A stretch of DNA of 64,000 nucleotides from Hemicordylus capensis (lineage: Eukaryota > Chordata > Lepidosauria > Squamata > Cordylidae), in assembly GCF_027244095.1 (NCBI RefSeq), contig NC_069671.1, forward strand, positions 8,685,982-8,749,981, given 5' to 3'. The first letter of the stretch is position 1, and every line of letters starts with the position of its first letter. The notes under the pieces were generated by a model. That model made no database searches, was not told the origin of the DNA, and saw only the letters and a list, made by a program, of their open reading frames with translations. Made by a program: the position numbers and the translations under genes. Below are positions 21,963 to 32,824 of this stretch, piece after piece.

Positions 21963-22193
21963 ACTATTATTGTTATTATTTACATTTTATATTCCGCTCT
22001 TCCTCCAAGGAGCCCAGAGCAATGTACTACATACTTAAGTCTCTCCTCACAACAACCTTGTGAAGTAGGTTAGGCTGACAGAGATGTGAATGGCCCAGAG
22101 TCACCCAGCAAGTATCATGGCTGAATGAGGATTTGAACTCGGGTCTCCCCGCTCCTAGTCCAGCACTCTAACCACTACACCACGCTAGCTACA
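21963..22193 (-). repeat. tRNA-derived SINE (GTGGTGTAGTGGTTAGAGTG head)
   Basis: The minus strand begins agctagcgtggtgtagtggt, has gagttcaaatcctcattcag as a box-B-like word and ends gggctccttggaggaagagc, then a TA-rich tail. It is a different family from the GGGGCCGTAGCTCAG SINE. Confidence 0.9.
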
Positions 22194-22194
22194 G

Positions 22195-22400
22195 GTGGGG
22201 AAGAAGTATGCATCTACTATGTTTACCTGAATGCAAGATTACTCTGAATCTAAGACAAGCCCCTTTTAAAAAATAGAGATTGTACAGGTTATACCCATAT
22301 TTACCCTAACAGAAGAGAACTCTGTATTTAAGAGAACCCCCTGATTTCTAACATCAAAGAAGGTCGAAAAAACCTAGTCGGATTCAAGAAAATACAGTAT
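22195..22400. repeat. Unclassified repeat (TTTACCTGAATGCAAG type)
   Basis: It shares words with 740-900 and 49,855-50,035 (tttacctgaat, aagacaagccccttttaaaa, atttctaacatcaaagaag). It probably belongs to one DNA-transposon-like family. Confidence 0.55.
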
Positions 22401-22439
22401 AGGAGAGCTGTGGTGGAATCCCCATCCCTGCTGGAGGCC

Positions 22440-22985
22440 AGCCCTAGGTTGTGTGCATACTGGTCTACACACAGAACATCCCAGGTTCAATCCCTGGCAG
22501 CAACCCTAGGTAGGGCTGGGAGAGACCTCTGTCTGAAACCCTGGAGAGCTGCTAACCATCACGGCGGACAATCCTGAGATTCATGAGCCAATGGCCTGAC
22601 ACAGTATTAGGAATCTTCACTAGTTAATCAGGACCATTCAGGGCTGGCTGAAAGAGCATCTGCTTTGCATGCAGCAGGTCTCAGGTTCAATCCCTGGCAG
22701 GGTTTCCAGTTGGCCTGTCAAAGACCCTTCTGAAACCTTGGAGAGCTGCTGCTGCTGCCGCCGCCAATCAGCGCAGACCATCCTGGGCTAGACAGAACCA
22801 GAGGGGTGGGAAGGGGCTGTCGCTCAGAGCACCCGCTTTGCATGCAGAAGACCCTAGGCTCAATCCCTGGCAGCATCTCCAGTTGCGCTGGGAAAGACCG
22901 CTCTGAAGCCTTGGGGAGCAGCTGCTGCTGCTGCTGCCAGTCAGTGCTGACCATTCTGAGCTAGGTGGACTAAGAGTCCGACTCG
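22440..22985 (+). repeat. Three tRNA-derived SINEs in tandem
   Basis: Three copies in the same orientation lie head to tail (about 22,440-22,620, 22,640-22,800 and 22,810-22,985). Each has a box-B-like ggttcaatccctggcag or gctcaatccctggcag and the gagagctgctg/ggagcagctg body. They end where the EP400 CpG island begins. GCT/GCC runs have grown inside copies two and three. Confidence 0.88.
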
Positions 22986-22989
22986 GTCC

Positions 22990-23660
22990 GGCAGTTCTCT
23001 ATTTTCTTAACGCTTGCGCCCCCCCCCCAGCAAATAGCAAGAGATTTCCCCCACCCACCCCCAAAGCCCAGACAGCCCTTTCCGGGGCGCCCAGCAGAGC
23101 AGCTCCTTCCACCCCAGTCGGGCTAGAATGCCGGGGGCGCGTTTCCTCCGCCTGCAGCGCTGCCGGGTACTGGCCCTTTTTGACCCTTGTCGGCCCCCGT
23201 CCGCGCTCCCGTTTTTCTCCGCGCTTAGAGAACGGGGTGGGGGCGGAGCCCAGGCCTGGCGCTGCCCACCGGCCCACCAGCCCTCCGCCGGCTGCTCCCC
23301 CCACTCCCGCCCCCAGGGAGCACCCGCGGCCTCCGCGAAGGCGCCTCGCTCACCCGCTTCCGAGCCGGGCCCCGCTTAAGCCATCCGCTCCGCACGGGAA
23401 ACTGGCCCAGCGGCGGAAGGTGGAGGGCAACACAGGAACATCCGCTGCCTACGGGCGCCGGCGAGGGACAAAAGCGCTCGACGGCTGCCGTGCCTTCGCC
23501 TTCCTCCAAGCCTCTCTGGCGTCGTGGTCTGCAGTGCGCATGCGGGAGGAGGGAGGGTTACTCGGGGCATAGACGCCGCAGCAGCAGCAGCAGCAGCTTC
23601 CCTCAACGGCATGCCAAGGGAGCTGCGCTCGCTTGGCCACTAGGGGGCGCTTAACACCCA
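22990..23660 (-). promoter_or_regulatory. EP400: EP400 CpG-island promoter
   Basis: This is the most CpG-dense non-coding stretch on the left half and lies upstream of EP400 exon 2 on its strand. An NRF1-type site, TGCGCATGCG, is at 23,535-23,544. No TATA box is evident, typical of a housekeeping promoter. The (CAG)n run at 23,578-23,597 lies just upstream. Transcription start is inferred near 23,500-23,560; I cannot place it exactly. Confidence 0.75.
23354..23560 (-). other. EP400: Probable EP400 non-coding exon 1
   Basis: A good donor (GAAGCGG/GTGAGC, border at 23,354) follows a CpG-rich stretch on the minus strand. It would join to the acceptor at 19,383. The 5' limit is a guess from the NRF1 site. 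Confidence 0.5.
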
Positions 23661-24186
23661 CAGCAGCGCTGGCTGACTTCCATTCGTTTCCAAAGGAGAT
23701 CTCTCCAGGTAATTGCGAAAAACTCACCGTCTGATTACTGTTGGTCGTTGTTGTCTGTTTATTATTGCTGGTTAATGATCGAAATAAAGATATCTGTCTG
23801 TCTATCTCACCCAGGTAAGAGGTTTCACAGTTAGGCTAAAGCCCCACACACCCACCCACCCCTTGGCTAGGGGTGAGGAGGGGTGCTTTGCAACCACTGG
23901 GGCAGGGTTTTAGCAAACATTGGAAAAATTTATTTGTTGATTTAAAACAGGGTTTATCTTACAATGTTTAGAGTTTTTTTAAAGAGAAATCCTGTTTTTT
24001 CTATGAATGTTGCTCCGGATTTGTAGAGTTTTGTGTAGTTTTACCAAACATCTGGGTGCGTTTGTGTTGATACCTAAAGCCCTGCTGCTTTGATATTTTA
24101 TCAGTTGGGTGAAACTTCTGCAAGCGATGTGCTTTCCCTTGATCCGCTGGTGCAGACCATGCGCTTATATGTGGTCCTTTTGGCTT

Positions 24187-25835
24187 CACCAAAGTGGAGG
24201 CTTCTTCCCTGGGGGGCTCAGGATATCAAGAGAGGTTCTGATTCGCATTTGTTAAAGTGGGAATTACACCTTCTTTGTCAAACATTTTAGAGATGAAAGT
24301 AGTGGCAGCCCCGAAAGCCAGCCGGATCTATGACTGGGGCAAGATTTCCAGCTGTGGCAAGTTTCAATGGTAGGGCCAATGTTCTCTGAACAGAGCCCCA
24401 TCAACAGTAAGAAAAAGTGCCGTTCATTAGCATTGTTCACAAGCAATGTAATGATCCAGCACTTCTGTGCTGGCCCGAGGAACACAAATGCTGAGGATTT
24501 TCAGAAATAAAAATCTTATCCCAGGGTGGTGTTCTCCACCTTCCTCTCTTATTTACACAACAAGCCTGTGAGGTAGGTTAAGTTGAGAAGCAGGAAATCG
24601 CTGAGTGAGGGTTTTATAACTCTTATCTCCCCAATCCGAATCAAGCATTCTACCTCTGGATCTTAATCCCAACCTGATCGATCCCCAGATCCATTGCCTA
24701 ACACGAGTAATTTTCCTCATTGACTCCTAACCACTCCCAGGAACACCAACAAGAAAGAGACGACCCAAGAAAGACAAGGCGTCAATGTCTTCAGATTAAT
24801 TTCTATTTTATTGTGGGGGGAGGGAGGGGGAAAGACCCACTGGTTGACTCGTCTTCAGCGGCAAGCCGAGGCGCTTGCAGAGCTGAAGAGGAAGGCCGTG
24901 CAGAGAAGGCAAAAAACCTGGGGATCCAGAGACCTCCCAGGGGAAAATTCCTTCTCGGCTCCCAAAAGCGGCAACCAGCCAGGCCTGCAGGGCCGGGTTA
25001 AACAGTGGGCCTTGGTCAATCTGTGTTGGAGCAGGACCACCAATGGATGACCCCATCCAGACACAGCTTGAGCTACTCTGGCTCAACCCAAAGGAGCATG
25101 CCTTTGGGAGCTGGGTCTCCGAGCTGCTTGGGGAGCTGCTTCTTACAGGGAGGGGGAGACCCCGCTTCAGCCCTTTTGCCCGAGAGGGGCACGGTAGACA
25201 GTCGTGGCCTGAAAGAGAGAGAGAGAGAAAGAGATGCCCTGTGTTAAACGGGTAGGAGGCAAGTGGGGAAATGGTGAGATGCCAAGGGGATGGGGTGGGT
25301 GCGTGGGTGAGGGTCCAACTTACCAGTAGGAGCTCCCGAAGGAGCCTGCAGGGGTGTAGGGGAGACAGCTCGGCATCCTCTACCAGAAATCTGGATCCCC
25401 TACAGGGACTGAGATTGTGGAAAAAGCCCCGGACTTCGGCCGCCCTCCCACATCCCACGGGGGCAGAGGGGGAACATTCACCGTTTCCCCTCTTCCCCCC
25501 CCCCGGGAGACTTAGCTGCACAGCAAAGGTGGGCTGCTTTTATGGGGGCTCAGAGGACAGTGGAGTCTTATGATGCGGGCAGCAGTGGGAGGGGGCTGTG
25601 GTTGCTCTCCTTGTGACAGCAGAAAGCAGCCGGCCATGTTGAGAGGGGCTTTGAAAGGAACCATATATGGTCAAAAGGGGGAAGGCCCACAAGGATGGGA
25701 TTGTGATGCCCACTGGCAGAGGGGTCAAGCAATTGCTTTGTGATCAGTTTGATATCGTCTGATATGAAATAGTTGAGTGGCAGCAATTTAAGTGTTTCCC
25801 AAGCATCTCCCCAAAGGACAACAATTACGGAGGGG
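24187..25835 (-). repeat. Left arm of a large inverted duplication
   Basis: Its reverse complement aligns with 35,752-37,361. The inner part (about 24,790-25,835) is almost identical to the other arm; I counted only a handful of differences in about 1 kb. The outer part (24,187-24,790) is plainly diverged, with indels, and includes a degraded SINE-like piece. The inner boundary is sharp, starting tgttgtcctttggggagatg in arm sense. The arm lies between the EP400 promoter and the PUS1 3' end. Confidence 0.95.
24790..25670 (-). other. Candidate compact transcription unit (left copy)
   Basis: In minus sense: CArG box CCATATATGG at 25,661-25,670, TATA-like CATAAAAG at 25,537-25,544, donor CTACTG/GTAAGT (exon end 25,324), acceptor TTTCAG/GCCACG (exon start 25,208), AATAAA at 24,807-24,812. 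The predicted exons would be about 190 and 400 nt around a 115-bp intron. No protein in them is recognisable, and the long frame that runs through the intron has no support. It may be a non-coding RNA gene, a promoter-bearing repeat or a pseudogene. See the right copy for comparison. Confidence 0.45.
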
Positions 25836-26460
25836 TTCTTTTGGCAGTATGGTGTTTCATTTGCCAAGCAGACTCCAGTGCAACTTTAATATAAGGAAAT
25901 AGAAGCCAGGGGTGATATACACTATAACATGCTTAGAATGAACAGAGGCGCTCGTATCCCTGGATTTTGAGTCTGACGTCAAGGGCCTCCTCACCCTCTG
26001 GGGCCCCCATATCCTTTGAAGTTTGTCCTAGGTGGTTTGGTTTGTACCCTCAAGAACCTACATGTTAAAAAATGATGCCTAACTTGCAGCGGGGCGGGGT
26101 GGGGGGCAGTGGCTCCAAAGGGGTTTAGGTCCAGGCTCCAAAATTACCTAGTTGCACCTCTGAAAATGGAACAATTCAAAAAGAAGCAGCTCAAATAAGT
26201 AGCTCAGAAGTGGTGGACACCAAACAATGTCTCCCAAACAATGTCAGAGCAGCTGCTGAAGAGCAGATTGCTTTCGTCATGTTTTGGTATCTTTCTTTAA
26301 AAGCAAAAATCTTTATAACTTAAAATGCACACATAAGAAAATCTCAACATGTATGCAGAGAGAAAACATCAGGTCTGTAAAATGACAATACCATATGTTT
26401 CATAAAACTGCACACAGTATTCCAAGGGAGATGCAACCAGCACAGAACAGAGTGTATTCT
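25836..26460. other. Intergenic DNA, no recognised feature
   Basis: Moderately AT-rich, no repeat I can name and no coding signal. Confidence 0.5.
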
Positions 26461-26464
26461 GTAA

Positions 26465-26675
26465 TCGATTGGAGCAGGGGCTGATGGGAGTTGTAGTTCA
26501 GCAACCTCTGGAGGCCCCCAACTTGGGAAGGCTTTGGTCTAGACCAGGTCTGCTCAACTTTGGCCCTGCAGCTGTTTGGACTGCAGCTCCCATAATTCCT
26601 AGCCACAGTGGTAAATAGCCAGGGATTATGGGAGTTGTAGGCCAACATCTGCAGGACGGCCAAAGTTGAGCAGAC
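26465..26675. mobile_element. Two hAT-type MITEs, one partial
   Basis: A half element (gatgggagttgtagttcagc, 26,465-26,540) is followed by a complete CAGGTCTGCTCAACTTTGGC element (26,549 to about 26,675). The flanks GTCTAGAC/GTCCTGAC agree at 6 of 8 positions. Confidence 0.8.
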
Positions 26676-27346
26676 CGGGTCCTGACAATCCCCTTGAGAA
26701 CATCCTTTTAATGGTGTAAGGTGTAAAGGGGGGAGATGCATAAGAAGCAGATAGTACCTCCACGTAATGTGCAGCTTTTCCCAAATAATGTTTACTCTAG
26801 GAGCCCAGAGGAAGCAGACGGCATGGAAAGAGAGGTCTGCATTCACTGCAGAAACTGACTCAAATACAGCCAGAAAGCCTCAATACAGCAGAGAGAAATT
26901 CTGGCCTTAAAAAAAGAAGAAAAAGAAGTGGAATAAAAGGGGGAACATTTATATATATATATATCTTGTAACTTGTCCTTGCTTTACAGTCCAATAATTA
27001 TTGTTTCCCTTTTGTATATTCAGGGTGGCAAAATGACATAATTCAGCAGATATATATTTTTAAAACCCTTGCTTCTGTCAAGCATAATTAATTTGCTATT
27101 AGCGCTAGGCAGCACAGTCCCCGTTCGCCTGCCCCCAACGGCAGAGTTAGGCGGTCCATTTTGAGTGCTCCTTGCACCCACAGACTCTTCTGTTTCCCCC
27201 ACAGTTTGGCCTGGTTATCAGGGACCAGTTTCATCTGCTTTGGTGACAGACGTAGGTAATCGCTTGAGAAAGGTCCTGCGTTTCAGAGCAGTTGTTTGGG
27301 ATCGCTGTGGGCCACGCCTCCCACCAACATGAGCCGTGCGCCAGAC

Positions 27347-27394
27347 TCAGTCCGAATCGTCTCCGCATCCATCACTGCCTTCGGGATCGCTGTT
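27347..27394 (-). CDS. PUS1: PUS1 last coding exon
   Basis: This exon has only 16 codons, NSDPEGSDGCGDDSD and a TGA stop. Human PUS1 ends PLEGSEGDGDTD, so the acidic tail matches. Acceptor CCATTCAG/AACAGC; it joins in phase 0 to ...HMDNRDSK of the exon ending at 28,322, and the human junction also follows a Lys. It is easily missed because reading past the upstream donor gives an alternative short end. The 3' UTR continues leftward from 27,346; I could not fix the polyadenylation site. Confidence 0.9.
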   Translation of the reverse strand, partial: NSDPEGSDGCGDDSD

Positions 27395-27636
27395 CTGAAT
27401 GGGAAAGAAACAAACGAGAGAGAGAGAGCAGTTTGCCTGTATCGTCGGAGGAGCAGTTTCTTTGGACTGGCTCTTTGATCATCAGCCAGCCCCCAAGTAC
27501 TTCTACCCACCTCCGTACAACAAAGACAAGACTAGATGATACTGGATGCTCAGAATCCCCCCCACCCCCGCCTCAGATTACAGAACACTCTACCCGGAGA
27601 TATCTCTTTCCTCCCAAAGCTTATGGATGTATGGCA

Positions 27637-28300
27637 CCTAGGGGTGTGCACAAGTTTCACTTGAACCGATTCGAATCGATTCGAGCAAAATTTGTGTACA
27701 TCCTACTGACATCATCTGCTTTTTCCTCAGTTCTTCAGAGAGCAGGCCTCGTTGTAATGAGATCGTTTCTCTTGCACTTTTAGAAGGAGGTGAAGTTTTG
27801 TAGGTTTTTAAGATTTGGATCTGTACTAGTTTTCATTGCTTTTAGATAACTGCACAGCTAATGCTCAACACTGCCTCGAAGCCAATGGTGAAAGGCGAGC
27901 TAGACAACGAATCAATACATTGCAAATGGAATTCTATTGGGCAACCTAAGCTAGAGGGAGCCCAAAGAAAATACCAACGTCCCTGCCCCAAGAAGCTTGC
28001 AATTTGTAGTTTGACAGTAGGGGAGCATTACAGCAGGAGGAGAGATGAAAGGATGAATAGGAATGAACCACTTGTGGAGTAACATGTAGCCTTCAGTGAG
28101 GGCCTCCCTTAATTGCGGCTGGGAGCGAAGGCACTTGTAGTTCAGCAACAGCTAAAGAGTCAATGTCGCCCACCACCTTAGAGCATGGGGACCCAAGATT
28201 CCAAGGGTTCGGCTCCACCTCAACCCGAACCGGACCCGGTTCGGTTCGAGGTCGAGCCTTTGGACCAAACCAGTTCAATTTGAAGCCGGTTCGCACACTT
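27637..28300. mobile_element. Candidate non-autonomous DNA element (GTGTGCAC ends)
   Basis: The left end reads ggggtgtgcacaagtttcac ttgaaccgattcgaatc (two parts) and the right end reads, reversed, gtgtgcgaaccggcttcaaa. Inverted-repeat-like words built on GTTCG/CGAAC occur at both ends, with a longer palindromic block at 28,205-28,250. It lies wholly within the last PUS1 intron, ending about 20 bp from the donor. Confidence 0.5.
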
Positions 28301-28321
28301 TTACAGTTTCATCTCCCTTAC

Positions 28322-29019
28322 TTTTGAATCTCTGTTGTCCATATGTGTCCGACAGGCGGTGGAGTTGAAATCATGGTTGGAGAGCGTTTCCAGCCAGTTC
28401 GCCATTGACTTCTCCTCTTTCTCCGTGCTTATGATTGTGGGGTAGATATGCTGCTCTTTGAACTTGGCAATCTTCTCTGCCTCCTCCACCCACTCCAGAG
28501 CCTCGTGGAGCCCGTCGTTCCCGAAGCGTCTATTATACTTTTCAAAATGAACTTGCTCCAAAACCAGGCCCAGACCGGGCGCCTTGGGGACATCCACCTT
28601 CTCCTCCCCCCAGCTCCGCTCCATGATGGCCTCGGAGGCGTAGCCCTTCACGATGGCCACGACCAGCCCGATCATCTTCCGGATCTGGTGCATCATGAAG
28701 CTCTGGCCTTTCACCTTGAGCACGGCAAACTCCATGCCGTCCCGCACGAAGGGCTCTTCGCAGTACATCTCCATGATGTAGCGCTTGGCACTGGGGTCCC
28801 TGGGCCCCTTCTGGGAGGTGAAGTTGTGGAAGTTGTGCGTCCCTTTGTAGCAAGCCAAGAGGCGGTTGACCAGTTCCAGGGTCTCTCTGCTCAGGCGGTA
28901 CGTCTCGCCCAGAGGATCGCGGTCTTTGTGCGCAAAGGCAAAGGTCGGTAGCATGTACGAATACGTCCGGGCGTCGCATTTGTTCTTGGAGTTGAACCCT
29001 CCGGTGACCCTTTTGAGCC
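28322..29019 (-). CDS. PUS1: PUS1 large catalytic exon
   Basis: The 698-nt exon starts with two bases of a split Gly codon and ends in phase 0. It encodes [20 protein letters not shown], then [66 protein letters not shown] and [20 protein letters not shown], all close to human PUS1. These are the later core motifs of the TruA/PUS1 fold, including the [12 protein letters not shown] helix that lines the active site. Acceptor TTACCTAG/GGCTCA. The donor TCAAAA/GTAAGG is chosen over read-through (which would add VREMKL and stop) because it joins in phase to the conserved acidic tail exon. Confidence 0.97.
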
Positions 29020-29084
29020 CTAGGTAACAGAAATCCAGACATTCCCATCAATGGGGTTTCAGACCATTTCTCCCTCCTGCATGA

Positions 29085-29345
29085 TATTAGAATCCAGGGC
29101 CATCTGTCCAAGCTAACTGCTGGGAGATTCACAACAGACAAGAAGAAGAACTTCTTTACACAACGTGCTGTTAAACGGCAGAATTTGTTGCTGCCAGATG
29201 AGGTGGGGGCCACCAATCAAGACAGTTTTGAAAGAGGATTAGGCCAAATCATGGAGGATAGAGCTATCAACACCTACGAGTCTTGGCAACTATATACTTC
29301 CATCAGGGTCAGAGGTGGTGTGCCCTTATCAGCAGGTGCTAGGGA
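29085..29345 (+). mobile_element. CR1 LINE 3' fragment
   Basis: The plus strand reads aagaacttctttacacaacg, gttaaacggcagaatttgtt and aaatcatggaggatagagct, the CR1 terminal region. Confidence 0.85.
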
Positions 29346-29389
29346 GCATCAAGGAAGGGGGCAGTTGCTTTCTCCCCCTGCCTTTCCCC

Positions 29390-29670
29390 CTACTTTTATT
29401 CATTCATTTATTCCATTCATTCAATCGATTTCTATACTGCCCTTCCAAAAATGGCTCAGGGTGGTTTACACAGAGAAATAATAAATAAATAAGAGGGATC
29501 CCTGTCCCCAAAGGACTCACAGTTTAAAAAGAAATACAAGATAGACACCAGCAACAGTCACTGGAGGGATACTGTGCTGGGGCTAGATAGGGCCAGTTAC
29601 TCTCCCCCTGCTCAATAAAGAGAATCACCACATTAAAAGGTGCCTCTTTGCCAAGTTAGCAGGGGTTTGG
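29390..29670 (-). mobile_element. CR1 LINE 3' end
   Basis: Reads ctgcccttccaaaaatggct, ccccaaaggactcacagttt and aggtgcctctttgccaagtt. Nearly the same as the copy at 21,075. Confidence 0.92.
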
Positions 29671-29944
29671 GGCCTCCCACGTGCACCTGCTTGGAGACAA
29701 GGTAGTACATGGGCCGGATCCAGCAGGATCCTTGGCTAGATCCAGCAGGGCTTTTCTTATCTCAGTCCTCAATTTCAGGTCAACCCTGAACATCAGATGA
29801 TCAGCATCAGAATTTTTGGCTATGATCAATCTAGCTGCTATTAACATAAAGGACAGTAAATCCTTGGAATTTCCCCCCACCCCAGCCAAATATTAAAAAG
29901 AGGGAGTGTTATCCCTGGAGGACTGGTACCACAACCTCTGGCAT

Positions 29945-30080
29945 ATATAGCTGATCCCCTAAAGGGAATACCTTACAGTGCTCACACTTCCAGTCTCCCT
30001 TTCATATACAACCAGGGCAGACCTTGCTTAGCAAAGGGGACAAGTCAAGCTTTCTACCCCAAGACCAGCTGCCTTGTGCA
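29945..30080 (-). repeat. 5S-headed SINE, head only
   Basis: The minus strand reads TTTGCTAAGCAAGGTCTGCC, the 5S-like A-box region, and gagactggaagtgtgagcac. The body is missing. Confidence 0.8.
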
Positions 30081-30256
30081 CCACCCAATAATGACTGGAT
30101 TGCAGTCAAAAGAATGGGAAGATACCTAAAGGGGCATTGGGAGATTCCAGCAAACAGCAATCCCAGACTAGTGGGAAACATGGACTCAAACCGCGGAGAA
30201 GACTAATTAATTAGCCAAACTCGACGGATTAATTCCATGTGTTTATTTCAATACAC

Positions 30257-30412
30257 CAGGCCTGCTCAACCTAGAACCCCCCAGCTGTTTCTGGCCTACA
30301 ACTCCCATGATCCCCAGCCACAGTGGCCAATAGCCAGGGATTATGGGAGTTGTAGGCCAACATCTGCAGGAGGGCTGAAGTTGTAGGCCGAACATCTGCA
30401 GGAGCAGCCCTG
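30257..30412. mobile_element. hAT-type MITE with exact target duplication
   Basis: Ends CAGGCCTGCTCAACC and CAGCCCTG, flanked by CAATACAC at 30,249-30,256 and 30,413-30,420. A segment of about 24 bp (gttgtaggccaacatctgca) is duplicated in tandem near its right end. Confidence 0.93.
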
Positions 30413-30491
30413 CAATACACCATTTAAAAACTACCCAGAACTGTCAGAAAAGACAGAGACAGAATCTAGATGCCCGTTATTTCCCTCTTAC

Positions 30492-30594
30492 CTAGAATTC
30501 TGATGTGAGAAGGCAAATGGTCGTTAATCTTCCGTAAAATATCTTCGATCAGCCAGACCTTAAGAGAGACAATCTGCCCGGCTGCAGAAACACC
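30492..30594 (-). CDS. PUS1: PUS1 coding exon
   Basis: The exon is 103 nt, starting in phase 0 and ending with one base of a Gly codon. It reads [20 protein letters not shown] and [14 protein letters not shown]; human has [20 protein letters not shown]. It directly follows the catalytic RTDK motif of the exon at 32,271. Acceptor AACACAG/GGTGTT, donor TTCTAG/GTAAGA. Confidence 0.97.
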
Positions 30595-30659
30595 CTGTGT
30601 TGAACGGAAAGTTAAGAAGCAGGCATTAATGAGCAGAAAACCGCTCCGTCCTTTTCAGA

Positions 30660-30790
30660 CTCATGAGACGGGGAAGAGCATCTGCTTTGCACAAGTAAGA
30701 TCCCAGGTTCAATCCTTGGTAGCATCTCCAGGTAGGGCTGAGAAAAAGGCCTGCCTGAAGCCCCAGAGAGCCGCTGCCAGCCAGAGTCGA
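30660..30790 (+). repeat. tRNA-derived SINE
   Basis: Plus-strand copy: gaagagcatctgctttgcac, ggttcaatccttggtagcat and agccgctgccagcc. Confidence 0.85.
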
Positions 30791-31013
30791 CCAGGGGTGC
30801 ATGATTTGGGCTCTCCTGCAGACGTCACTCCAGCCCCTTTGTCATCCCCGGCTGGGAACGCCAGAAATTGTCGCCCAGACACAGCTGGAGGGGCAAAGCT
30901 GTGCAGCCCAGCAGCAGCCAATATTGAGCTGGAAGGATCTGACCCAGTAGACAGCAGCTTCTTCCCGTGTTGCTTAACACTGAAGGTACTGTTACTGTGC
31001 CCAATTGGATGGG

Positions 31014-31203
31014 TTGACACATTTCTATCCCGCTCTTCCTCCAAAGAGCCCAGAACATTGTGGAATCAGGACTTGACAGAGAGAAGTGACTTGCCCAGAG
31101 TCACCCAGTGAGTTCCATGGCTGGTCGGGGCTGGTCGGGGATGTGAACTCAGGGCTCCCCAATCCTAGTCCGACACTCCAACTGCTATGGCACGCTAGCT
31201 GGC
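31014..31203 (-). repeat. tRNA-derived SINE (GTGGTGTAGTGGTTAGAGTG type)
   Basis: The minus strand reads agctagcgtgccatagcagt, then the body, ending ctctttggaggaagagcggg. Confidence 0.85.
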
Positions 31204-31476
31204 TTCTACCAAAATGCTACCCAACAGTTACCTTAACCTCCCTCGACCAGGCACGGGGAAACTTCGCCACGATTAGGCCACAAAACGAGGGGCGAGAGGA
31301 TTTCCTCTCTTTCTTTGCTGGTTACCCCAAATCCCACACCTCCTGAATCCTGGCTTATGGGAGGGGATTTCTAAAACTCACTTTCGAATTGGAGCATATG
31401 CAGCTTGCCTGTTTGGTTAGGATTGGCTTGTTGCAAGGACTAAAGTGGCCGACTCAATCCCGGAGATCCAAATGTG

Positions 31477-31972
31477 CAAGAACATAGGGAGCTGCCTTAT
31501 TCCAAGAAGGGATGTGCACGGATCGGATTTTGCGATTCGATATTGAATCGCAAAATCCCAACTCGAATCAATTTGGGTTTTCCACAGAGAGCAGGTCTAC
31601 CCATTAAACCCAATTGGTAGAACTGCTCTCCCTGGAAATACAAAGCAATTTGAGTACTGTTTTTCTTGGGAGAGCTGGTCTACCCACTGGGTTTCATGGG
31701 TGGACCTTCTCTCTGAGAAAAACAATTGGGAGACCAGCTCTCCCTGGAAGAGAGATACAAATCAATCCATCCTCAAATCTCAGTGCACATCTCCAATCAG
31801 CACATCCCCTTCGTCCATCTAGCTCAGGATGGTCTACTCTGACCAGCAATAGCACTCCACGGTTGAGGGCAGGAGTCTTTCCCAGCCCTACCGAGAGCCT
31901 AGAGATGCTGCCAGGGATTGAACCTGGGACCTTCTGCATGCCGAGCAAACACTCTACCACTGAGTTACAGCC
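31477..31972 (-). repeat. tRNA-derived SINE split by a DNA element
   Basis: SINE tail at 31,477-31,504 (agggagctgccttattccaa) and body plus head at about 31,794-31,972 (GGGCTGTAACTCAGTGGTAG on the minus strand). The element between them is listed separately. Confidence 0.85.
31505..31793. mobile_element. Non-autonomous DNA element (GGATGTGCAC ends)
   Basis: The ends are inverted: ggatgtgcacggatcgg and, reversed, ggagatgtgcactgagat. The interior has an inverted word pair (attttgcgattcgatattga / aatcgcaaaat) and two similar 'gagagctggtctacccactg'-type segments. It interrupts a SINE, so it is younger than that SINE. It is related in end sequence to 27,637-28,300. Confidence 0.75.
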
Positions 31973-31984
31973 CAATCCACTGTT

Positions 31985-32408
<424 letters not shown>

Positions 32409-32589
32409 CTAGAAAAGAAAGATCGATGTATTTTGATCATCAGAGCACGGGCAAAGCCAGCATCCGTTCAAATCTCACCGCTATTATGAACTTGCTGGGT
32501 GATCCAAAAGGCGAGTCTCTAACCATCTGCAGTGCGGAATTCATTCCATAAATTCAGATTTCTAGATTGATTCATTTTGAAGCACGGAT

Positions 32590-32720
32590 TCCCAACCAGG
32601 GTTCCTCCAGATGTTGATCAACTACAACTCCCATCATCCCCAGCCACAATACATTGTGGCTGGGGATAATGGGAGTTGTAATTCAGGATCATCTGATGGA
32701 CCGCCGGTTGGGAACCCCAG
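32590..32720. mobile_element. hAT-type MITE (CCAACC...GGTTGG family)
   Basis: Reads attcccaaccagggttcctc and, at the other end, cggttgggaaccccag, around the usual core. Same family as 16,081-16,213. Confidence 0.85.
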
Positions 32721-32824
32721 CTTTAAAACACTGGATGGAAACCGATTTAAGTTGGTGAAGTGTTTACATCAGGCTTGGGGATTTCCCTTGGATAGAGCAG
32801 CCAGCCCAAAAATTCAGGAGCCAG

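Noticed and set aside
24808-25521. Long open frame of over 230 codons on the minus strand, mirrored at 36,117-36,917 on the plus strand
   Set aside because: It runs straight through the predicted 115-bp intron, resembles no family, and its conservation is explained by the near identity of the two arms. Not called as a protein.
28301-28321. PUS1 C-terminus VREMKL followed by stop
   Set aside because: A GTAAGG donor precedes it and the downstream exon matches the human acidic tail in phase; kept only as a possible read-through isoform.
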